Source of the DNA: Bacteroidales bacterium
GTDB taxonomy: Bacteria; Bacteroidota; Bacteroidia; Bacteroidales; WCHB1-69
Length of the DNA: 64,000 nt
Assembly: GCA_017535665.1 (NCBI GenBank)
Contig: JAFXTS010000003.1
Span: 62,001 to 126,000, forward strand
Direction: 5' to 3'
The position numbers and the translations under genes are program-made. This document shows positions 42,829 to 51,200 of the stretch, one piece after another. Numbering within the stretch: the stretch's first letter is position 1; every line of letters begins with the position of its first letter. Below the pieces are notes generated by a model that saw nothing but the letters and a program-made list of their open reading frames with translations, searched no databases and was not told the origin of the DNA.

Positions 42829-44181
42829 ATGAGAGTGATATTGATGTTGATAAAAAAGGAGTTTTTGCAGGTTTTCCGCAATTCTTTGTTGTGGAAGATT
42901 CTGATATTGGCTCCTTTGGCCGAATTTTTGCTCTTTCCCTATACTGCCGACTATGAAATTAAGAATGTGAAGGTGGTTTTTGTGGACCATGACCGTTCGA
43001 CCATGACCACCGACATTCTTTCCACTTTTTCTGCCTCGAAATACTTTATCAATGAAGGAGTTGTGGAGTCGCGGCAGGAGGCTGAAGCCTTGATGCGGGC
43101 CGACAAGGTGGACTTTATCGTGGAATTTCCGGCTGATTTTGAGAAATCGTTAGTGCGGCAGGAGCCGGTGAAGGTGCATATCACCGCCAATGCCATCAAC
43201 ACGGTGAAGGCGGGCTTGGGTAGCGAATATGTACAGACGGTGTTGGGCAACTATTTCATGACGATGGCGGAATCTACGCCGAAAGTATCACCGATAAGTG
43301 CTGATACAGAGTATGATATGGATGTCTTTTCGGAGTTGGAAACGGCTTCTGTGTCATCATTGGCTTTGCAGAGTGGGGAAGGACAGGACATGCAGAAGAT
43401 GCAGTTGCAGTTGTCGGAGCGGATGCAGCGGGCGCAGCGCGATCAGGAGCTGATGGAGCGGCAGGCGGAGAAAGCCGAACAGGCAGAGCGTGCCAAACAG
43501 GCGGAGGTGGCCGCCCGCGCCATGAATCCGCAACTGGCTCAGCTGGTTACTACCAACGTATATTGGTTCAACGAGCAGATGAACTACAAGAACCTCATCG
43601 TGCCTGGCTTGCTCATCATCTTGGTGACGCTTATCGGGGCCTACGTGACAGCCCTTAACATTGTGAGAGAAAAAGAGTTAGGAACTATCGAGCAGGTGAA
43701 TGTCACGCCCATCAAGAAATGGCAGTTCCTGTTGGGCAAGATGATCCCCTTCCTGATTCTCGGTTTGGTGGAGTTCGGTGCGGGGCTCTTGATCATGAAC
43801 CTACTATTTGGCATTCACATACAGGGAAGTCTGCTGTTGGTGTTTGGCCTCACCACCGTGTATCTGCTTGTGATGCTGGGATTGGGATTTTTTATCTCCA
43901 GCATGGCATCCAACCAGTTGCAGGCCATGTTCATCGTCTTTTTCCTGTTCATCCTCTTTGTGATGCTCAGCGGTATCCTCACTCCCGTAGAGGGTATGCC
44001 ACAATGGGCGTCGTACCTTAACTATGCCAATCCGATGTCGTTCTTCATGTCGGCGATGAAAACTGTGATTTTGAAAGGCAGTACGGTGGATAACATCCGG
44101 ACGCAGTTCATCGTGTTGGCGGTGATGGCGGTGGTGCTGAATGCCGCCGCGCTGATTTCGTACAGAGAAACCGCCAAATAA
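42829..44181 (+). CDS. ABC-2 type permease (YbhS/YbhR-like), second
   Basis: 450 residues with the same layout as the preceding permease but a longer periplasmic domain that includes a Gln/Glu/Ala-rich coiled coil (about 180-230, rich in ERMQRAQRDQ and AEKAEQAERAKQAE). Five C-terminal membrane segments follow. It starts 3 bases after the first permease and forms the transmembrane heterodimer with it. Confidence 0.88.
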   Translation: MRVILMLIKKEFLQVFRNSLLWKILILAPLAEFLLFPYTADYEIKNVKVVFVDHDRSTMTTDILSTFSASKYFINEGVVESRQEAEALMRADKVDFIVEFPADFEKSLVRQEPVKVHITANAINTVKAGLGSEYVQTVLGNYFMTMAESTPKVSPISADTEYDMDVFSELETASVSSLALQSGEGQDMQKMQLQLSERMQRAQRDQELMERQAEKAEQAERAKQAEVAARAMNPQLAQLVTTNVYWFNEQMNYKNLIVPGLLIILVTLIGAYVTALNIVREKELGTIEQVNVTPIKKWQFLLGKMIPFLILGLVEFGAGLLIMNLLFGIHIQGSLLLVFGLTTVYLLVMLGLGFFISSMASNQLQAMFIVFFLFILFVMLSGILTPVEGMPQWASYLNYANPMSFFMSAMKTVILKGSTVDNIRTQFIVLAVMAVVLNAAALISYRETAK

Positions 44182-44201
44182 GTAGTTTGCAATTGTATTT
44201 T

Positions 44202-46853
44202 ATGCGAAAGATTAAACGACTTCTTATTGTCTCCATATTCTTGATATTCTGCGGTGTAGCATGCGCTCAGAACGTCGGTCTCATCCCGTCGCCGCAGCAG
44301 GTGGAGCTTCAGGAAGGCACCTTCGTGTGGCATCAGCCGCACGTGGCTTTCCCAGCCGACTTTGCTAAAACAGACTTCTTCCTGGAACAATTGCAAGAGC
44401 TGCCCGAAGCCGAAGTGAACGTGACGAATGATGGTATAGCTGCTGAAATAGCCTTCGAAATTATTGAGAATCTGAAATTTCCGCAATTTGAACAGCAGGC
44501 ATATCAGTTGATGGTGACAGAAGAAGGCATCCGCGTCCGAGCACGCTCCGAGCAGGGGCTTTTCTATGGCCTGCAAAGTCTGAAACAACTTTACCGCTAC
44601 AATTATCGGATGGATCATACGCAATATCAGCGGGTTGAAATTCCGTGCATGACCATCGTGGATTATCCCGCTATGGAGTGGCGCGGCTGGATGGATGATA
44701 TTAGCCGCGGACCTATCCCGACCATGGATTTTCTGAAAAAACAGATCCGGATTTTAGCAGAATTTAAGTTGAATTGTTTCACGCTTTATACCGAAAACAC
44801 TTTCAAATCGCAGCATTATCACTATGCTCCAGCCGATGGACTTTCGGCGGAAGAGATCCGTGAGCTGGAGGCGTATGCACAACAATATTATGTAGAACTA
44901 ATTGGAAACCAGCAGTGTTTTGCCCATTTCGAAAAGATACTCACCCTGCCCGAGTATGCCCATCTGGCCGACAGCAAATACAATCTCGATCCCTCCAATC
45001 CCGCGACATACGAGTTTTTGAAGACGATTTTAGATGAGGAAACTGCGTGCTATTCATCTCCATTTTTTAACATAAATTGTGACGAAACCGAGCAGTTGGG
45101 AAGTGGTAAGGCAGAGAAATATGTGAAAAAGGTAGGAGCATCGGAGGCATACAGCCGGCATATTATATGGCTGCACGATTTTCTCGCATCCCGACAGAAA
45201 ACCACTTTGATGTGGGCTGATATTGTGTTGAAAGACAAAAAGATAATTGACAAATTGCCGAAAGATATCCAGATGTTGGTATGGAGTTATGCGCCCTCAG
45301 AGGAGTTCCGTTCGATGATTCGTCCGGTACAAGAGGCAGGTTTCGACTTCTGGGTGGTGCCCGGCAACAGCATGTGGAGCACGGTCTTCCCGATGATGCC
45401 CAACTATGAGAAGAACATCGCCAACTTTGCCCGCGATGGGTGGCAATTAGGAGCTAAAGGATTGATTAACACGGCGTGGAATGATTCGGGTGAAGCATTA
45501 TTGAACAGCTCTTGGCACGCCTTCGGTTGGGGTGCCGAGATGGCTTGGAAGCCCATCACTGCCACTGAGCATGCTGCTGCCGAGCAGGAACGGGCGGAAC
45601 GGCTCCGGATCTTCGACACCAATTTCAACTTCCAGTTTTTCCATTTCTATAATAATGAGAACATTATCGCCGACTTTCTGCGTGTGCTGGCCCAATATCA
45701 GGAAAGTCCTGTGCCGGAACTCTATACCATGGGCTCGTTGTGGCGGTTCTGTCCGTGGCAGCTCTTCCCGCCGCTGCTTACCGAGGAGGCGCTGGCCGAT
45801 GTGAAAGAGGAACGTATGTCGCTGATGTTCACCATACAACTGCTTCAGCTGATCCTTTCCGAACAGGCGCAGTACGAAAATCCTGAACTCATCTATTGTG
45901 CGGTGCAGGCCACCAATCGTATGTGGAATGATGTGATGCTTCAGAAGTATCGCTTCGACCTGTATCACTATATGCAGACAAGAGAGGTGGCAGATTATCA
46001 GATGTTGGAAGAGTCTTCTGCTGACTTGCAGGCTTGGCTGGTCAAGTTGCAAGAAGGTTACAACTATCTGCGCAACTTGGAGTACCGTCCTTACTGGCAG
46101 TCGGTTACTGATAGGTATTATACCCGTCAGCTAATACAGCTGTATGAAACGCCGCAGCATGTCTTTTTCAACACCTCACGCACGCAGAATGGATTGTTGC
46201 TGGAGTTGAGCACGGCGCTTCCCAACTGCAAGATTGATTATATGTTGGATGGTGACACAAGTACAATGAAGCCCTATACTAGTCCCATTATATTGGATCA
46301 TCCTTGCGTGGTGTCGGTTAGAAGTGGTATGGCAGCGAAGGATTGGGTTTTCGATGAAAAGAAGTTCGATGTTCATCTTGGTTTGATGGCGCAGGCCAGC
46401 AGTTCTGGGGGGTACAGCACCTATCGTCCCGAATACAGCGGTGGGGGAGAGGATGCCCTTTTCGATGGGGAGCGGGGGTCGGAAAGTTATCGCGATGGAA
46501 AGTGGCAAGGCTTTCAGGGTAAGGATGTTACGCTGACTTATCGCTGGTCGCACGACACCCTCATCAGCGAGGTGGAGGTATCGTATCTGCACCATTATAC
46601 CGACTGGATTCTGGCCCCGCAGGATGTGGAGGTCTATACAACCGTCAATGGCAAGGAGAAGTTAGTGAAGAAACTGCACGTGAAACTCAATCAGGTGGGC
46701 GATGACCATCTCGGTTCTATCGTGCTGACCGGTTTGAAGTTACGCACCGACAACCTGAAGGTGGTGGTGCGCAATCCGGGTGTGCTGCCGTCAGGTCATA
46801 GCGGTGCTGGTTATCCTTCTTATATTTTCTTGGATGAGATTTTGATTCGATAA
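44202..46853 (+). CDS. GH20 beta-N-acetylhexosaminidase-like protein
   Basis: 883 residues, exported (signal peptide ending near GVACAQ). Order: GH20b-type N-terminal domain (about 25-150, AYQLMVTEEGIRVRARSEQGLFYGLQSL), a TIM-barrel GH20 domain (about 155-480) with the catalytic Asp-Glu pair in FNINCDETEQLG (D294, E295), an alpha-helical region, then a chitobiase-C-like module and a discoidin-like carbohydrate-binding end. It would release terminal GlcNAc or GalNAc from glycans. The ATG of MRKIKRLLIVS is used. It follows the exporter by 20 bases and may be on the same transcript. Confidence 0.85.
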   Translation: MRKIKRLLIVSIFLIFCGVACAQNVGLIPSPQQVELQEGTFVWHQPHVAFPADFAKTDFFLEQLQELPEAEVNVTNDGIAAEIAFEIIENLKFPQFEQQAYQLMVTEEGIRVRARSEQGLFYGLQSLKQLYRYNYRMDHTQYQRVEIPCMTIVDYPAMEWRGWMDDISRGPIPTMDFLKKQIRILAEFKLNCFTLYTENTFKSQHYHYAPADGLSAEEIRELEAYAQQYYVELIGNQQCFAHFEKILTLPEYAHLADSKYNLDPSNPATYEFLKTILDEETACYSSPFFNINCDETEQLGSGKAEKYVKKVGASEAYSRHIIWLHDFLASRQKTTLMWADIVLKDKKIIDKLPKDIQMLVWSYAPSEEFRSMIRPVQEAGFDFWVVPGNSMWSTVFPMMPNYEKNIANFARDGWQLGAKGLINTAWNDSGEALLNSSWHAFGWGAEMAWKPITATEHAAAEQERAERLRIFDTNFNFQFFHFYNNENIIADFLRVLAQYQESPVPELYTMGSLWRFCPWQLFPPLLTEEALADVKEERMSLMFTIQLLQLILSEQAQYENPELIYCAVQATNRMWNDVMLQKYRFDLYHYMQTREVADYQMLEESSADLQAWLVKLQEGYNYLRNLEYRPYWQSVTDRYYTRQLIQLYETPQHVFFNTSRTQNGLLLELSTALPNCKIDYMLDGDTSTMKPYTSPIILDHPCVVSVRSGMAAKDWVFDEKKFDVHLGLMAQASSSGGYSTYRPEYSGGGEDALFDGERGSESYRDGKWQGFQGKDVTLTYRWSHDTLISEVEVSYLHHYTDWILAPQDVEVYTTVNGKEKLVKKLHVKLNQVGDDHLGSIVLTGLKLRTDNLKVVVRNPGVLPSGHSGAGYPSYIFLDEILIR

Positions 46854-46874
46854 TTCTTTAATAATAAGATATTT

Positions 46875-47321
46875 ATGGATATTTTTAATGATGAATACTT
46901 CATGCGGCAGGCCCTCAACGAGGCTGATGATGCGTTGTTGGAAGGCGAGGTGCCTATCGGGGCGGTAGTGGTGATGGAAAACAAGGTGATTGCCCGTGGG
47001 CACAACCACACGCAGCGGCTCAACGATGTGACGGCTCATGCCGAGATGGAGGCGATAACGGCAGCTGCCAACCATTTAGGTGCCAAATATCTGAACGACT
47101 GTACCTTATACGTTACGGTAGAGCCGTGTGTGATGTGTGCGGGCGCTATCGCCTGGGCGCAGGTGGGCACGTTGGTGTATGCCGCCTCCGACCCGAAACG
47201 GGGCTATACCACTTTGGAGCGTCCTGTGCTGCATCCCAAAACGCTGGTCAGAACGGGCGTGCTGGCTGAGGAGAGCGAGAAGATGATGAAGGATTTTTTT
47301 GCATCGAAACGAAACGGGTAG
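46875..47321 (+). CDS. tadA: tRNA adenosine-34 deaminase
   Basis: 148-residue zinc enzyme converting the wobble adenosine of tRNA-Arg(ACG) to inosine. Zinc-binding and catalytic residues are in HAEME (H55, E57) and PCVMC (C85, C88). Length and motifs are standard. It is followed by the SpoU gene with a 4-base gap. Confidence 0.93.
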   Translation: MDIFNDEYFMRQALNEADDALLEGEVPIGAVVVMENKVIARGHNHTQRLNDVTAHAEMEAITAAANHLGAKYLNDCTLYVTVEPCVMCAGAIAWAQVGTLVYAASDPKRGYTTLERPVLHPKTLVRTGVLAEESEKMMKDFFASKRNG

Positions 47322-47325
47322 GAGA

Positions 47326-48156
47326 ATGGCGGCGAAGATTATTGAGGTAGAAACACTGGACCATCCCGGCTTGGAACTGTTTGCGCGGCTCACCGAGACG
47401 CAGTTGCGCAACCGGCTGGAGCCTGAGAAAGGCATCTTCATTGCCGAGAGTCCCAAGGTGATACGGGTGGCGTTGGAGGCCGGTTGCGAGCCTTTGGCGT
47501 TGCTCACCGAGCGTAAGTTTGTGGAGACGCAGGCGGCGGAGTTCATCCGTGCCTTTGAGGGCGTGCCCATCTATACGGGTGCGACTGATCTGCTGTCGCA
47601 GCTGACAGGTTATGCGCTGACGCGCGGGGTGTTGTGTGCCATGCGGCGGCCGGCACCGAGGCGTGTGGAAGAGGTGTGTGCGGGTTTGCGCCGCGTGGTG
47701 GTGCTCGACAGCGTGGTGGATGCTACCAATGTGGGGGCGATCTTCCGGTCGGCGGCGGCCCTCGGCTTCGAGGCGGTGCTGCTCACACCCACCTGCTGCG
47801 ACCCGCTCAACCGCCGTGCCGTGCGCGTGAGCATGGGCACGGTGTTTCAGATTCCGTGGACGTATCTTTGCGACCGTCCGGAGGAGTGGCCCATGCCCGC
47901 CGCGCAAAGCCTGCGAACGTTAGGGTTTAAACTCGCCGCCATGGCACTGTCCGACAATGCGATAGCACTCGACGACACTTGCCTGGCGGCGGAGGAAAAA
48001 TTGGCGGTAGTCATGGGCGCCGAGGGCGACGGGCTCTCGCGGAAAGCCATCGCTGGCAGCGACTATGTAGTGAAGATTCCGATGGCGCACGGGGTGGACT
48101 CGCTCAACGTGGCGGCGGCCAGTGCGGTGGCCTTCTGGCAGCTGCGGGTGAAGTGA
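47326..48156 (+). CDS. SpoU/TrmH-family RNA 2'-O-methyltransferase
   Basis: 276 residues. An N-terminal RNA-binding domain (about 10-105, with FIAESPKVIRVALEAG) precedes the SPOUT knot domain with its three motifs: DATNVGAIFRSAAALGF, VVMGAEGDGLS and IPMAHGVDSLNVAAASAVA. The target is a ribose in rRNA or tRNA; which one cannot be told. Start chosen at the ATG preceded by GGAG. Confidence 0.9.
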   Translation: MAAKIIEVETLDHPGLELFARLTETQLRNRLEPEKGIFIAESPKVIRVALEAGCEPLALLTERKFVETQAAEFIRAFEGVPIYTGATDLLSQLTGYALTRGVLCAMRRPAPRRVEEVCAGLRRVVVLDSVVDATNVGAIFRSAAALGFEAVLLTPTCCDPLNRRAVRVSMGTVFQIPWTYLCDRPEEWPMPAAQSLRTLGFKLAAMALSDNAIALDDTCLAAEEKLAVVMGAEGDGLSRKAIAGSDYVVKIPMAHGVDSLNVAAASAVAFWQLRVK

Positions 48157-48182
48157 GATAGATATCGTTTCTTTTTTGAAAT

Positions 48183-48222
48183 AAAAAAGGCAGAAACCAT
48201 TTCGATGGCCTCTGCCTTTTAA
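48183..48222. terminator. Bidirectional terminator between convergent genes
   Basis: AAAAGGCAGA and TCTGCCTTTT form a stem with A and T runs outside. A small hairpin AATTGCC/GGCAATT (48221-48240) adjoins it at the stop of the minus-strand gene. Confidence 0.8.
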
Positions 48223-48238
48223 TTGCCTACAATGGCAA

Positions 48239-51200
48239 TTATCGGTTCAGCAGCACCTTGGCTGTTCCCATGACATTGTCCTTGTCAATCCAGCGAATGA
48301 AATAGACACCCGAGGAATAACGCGACAGATCGATTGGCACGGTCTGTAGGGATACACCGCGTGCATCTGCCATATTGACCACATCCAACACCCTGCCGTA
48401 CACATCCAACACCTGAATTTCACCATCCACCCATTGAACATTGTTCATTGTACATTGTACATTGACAATCCCTGTGGTGGGATTCGGATAAAGAGTGAGA
48501 GAATTAGAGTTGTACTCGTTGATGCCGACGCTGACATCTACACAGTCAGTGGTGTCGGCGCATCCGCCCAATGCGATGATACAGGCATAACTGCCAGAAA
48601 CGAGAGGGAAAAACTGTTGCTGTGTCGCACCTTCAATGGGTTCGTTAGTGGAACAGTCAATCCATTGATATTCAGCATTATCTTGGATGGCTACCAAGAA
48701 ATGAAAGTTCTCTGCTGTGCCATTCCACTCAACTTCTATATTGATGCGGGTGACGGTTAAGGTCATGATAACCAGACTGTCGCAGCCGTTGGCTGCCGTC
48801 AGGGTCACGCTGTCCATGCCTTCATCTTCAAACACGATGTCGTTCCAAGTGTAGGGCAACTCGCTGGCACAGATGGTGATACTCTCGGTGCTTGTCACGG
48901 GCTGGTTGATGGTGAGATGCAGCGTCACCACGCTGTCGCAGCCGTTGGCGGCGGTGAAGGTCATCGGGTAGTCACCCGACTCGCTATAGGTCTGACCGTT
49001 CCATGTATACGTCACGCAAGCCTCATCGGTGATTTCGCTCTCGACAGGCTGGTGAATGGTCAGATGCAGCGTCACCACGCTGTCGCAGCCGTTGGCGGCG
49101 GTGAAAGTGGCGGTGTAATCGCCGGAGGTAGTGTAGGTCTGGTTGTTCCAGTCATAGCTGACGCAAGCCTCTTCGGTGATTTCGGTCTCGACGGGCTGGT
49201 TGATGGTGAGGTGCAGTGTCACCACGCTGTCGCAGCCGTTAGCAGCGGTGAAGGTGGCGGTATAATCGCCAGATGTGTTGTGGGTCTGGCCGTTCCAATC
49301 ATACGTCATACAAGCCTCGTCGGTGATTTCAGTCTCAACAGGTTGGTTAATGGTGAGATGCAGCGTTACCACACTGTCGCAACCATTGGCGGCAGTGAAG
49401 GTGGCAGTGTAGTCGCCAGACGTGTTGTAGGTCTGACCGTTCCAATCATACGTCACACAAGCCTCGTCGGTGATTTCTGTCTCAACGGGCTGGTTAATGG
49501 TGAGGTGCAACGTTACCACGCTGTCGCAACCGTTGGCGGCGGTGAAGGTGGCGGTGTAATCACCAGACTCGTTATAGGTCTGACCGTTCCATTCATACGT
49601 CACACAAGCCTCATCGGTGATTGCGCTCTCAACGGGCTGGTTGATGGTCAGGTGCAGCGTCACCACACTGTCGCAGCCGTTGGCGGCGGTGAAGGTGGCG
49701 GTGTAGTTGCCAGACTCACTGTAGGTTTGGTTGTTCCATTCATAACTGCCGCAGGCCGTTTCTGTAATTTCGCTTTCAATGGGCTGGTTCACAGTGAGGT
49801 GAAGGGTGTAGTGTGTGGCACAGAAGCCCTCGCCAGGAATGGTGGCCTCGTAGGTGCCCGCTTCACTTTCATTGAAAATGTCGTCAGTATAAGTCTGACC
49901 ATTACAGATGCTCTCGTTGAGCACAATCTCTTCGGTCGGATTGAGCGAGTAGCGGATGTCGCCATTGGTGTAAGCAATGGTGATGCTGCTGACATATACT
50001 GCTGATCCACCGAGTCGGAGGTAGAAGTATCGTGCCGGTGTGGTGACATTCCAGCGCACTTCGGATTCGTTGTCGGTAGCGGTCTGGGTGTTGAGGGCGG
50101 TGCCTTCGCTGCTGAAGTTATCAGCCGTAAGCGAAGTGTTGGCAAGGTAGGGAGTCCATGGGCGCGGGGAACCGTTGCCGGCTCCTACGATGCTGATGGA
50201 AACGATGTTGCCGGGCAACTCAGTCACATTGTAGGGGTGCGGGGCGGTAGTGCCACGCATTTGCATGCAAGCATCGTTGGTGTAAACGTCGGCGATGCCG
50301 GTGATGGCAGTGCCGTTGACGGCTGAAATAGCCTGCCACTCATCGGGGGTGCCATAGCCTGATACGGTGGCAAAGCTGCTGCGAGTGATGACGATGCTGT
50401 CGAGTTCGGGCATCTGCATGAAGACTGCATACAGTGTGATGTCGCTCGTCGGGGTGAGGGTGGTGATGAGTTCGGGCATATTGTTAGTGCCGAAGGTGTT
50501 GTCGGCTGTCCAGCCGGCGAACGTCACAGCACCGCAACCGCTTGGCGTGGGCAAGGCGAGAGTCTCATCAGCCGTGTTGAAGACGACAGACGGCACCAGC
50601 GAGGTGTTGCCGTTCACATCGAAGGTGACGGTATAGTTGTGGGTGATGGTCAGGTGCAGGTTCACCACAGAGTCGCAGTTGTGAATGTTGGTGAAAATGC
50701 GAGTGTAAACACCTGATTCGTTGAAAGTTTCTTCGTTCCAAGTGTAACTGTCAATAGCGGTTTCATTCAGGTCGGTGGTGTCGGGCGTGTTGATGGTGAG
50801 TTGCAGCGTGACGATGGAATCGCAGCCCTCGGCGGTCTGCCCCAGCCAGGTATATTCGCCACTTTCCGTATAGGTGGTGCCGTTCCATTCGTAGCTGGAG
50901 CAGGCTTCGTCGGTAATGGTGAGGGTGGCGGGTTGGTGAATGGTGAGGGTGAGCACAACGGTGCTGTCGCAGCCGTTAGCCGCCTGACCGTTCCAAGTGT
51001 AGGTGCCGCTCTCGGTGTATTCGGTATCGTTCCAAGTGTAGGTGCCGCAGGCCTCATCGCTGATCTCCTGATAATAGGTGGGAAGTACGGTCAGGGTAAG
51101 ATTCACAATGCTGTCGCAAGTGCCTGGGCGTTCGATGGTCATGCTGTGGGTGAAGACGCCGGCGGTCTCCGCCAGGATGTCGAATCCGTTTTCGGTATAA

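Noticed and set aside
48890..49771. CRISPR-like array
   Set aside because: The 147-bp units are contiguous, have no spacers and encode a protein repeat.
48917..50005. 362-codon plus-strand frame with repeats
   Set aside because: Antisense reading of the six tandem coding repeats of the T9SS protein.
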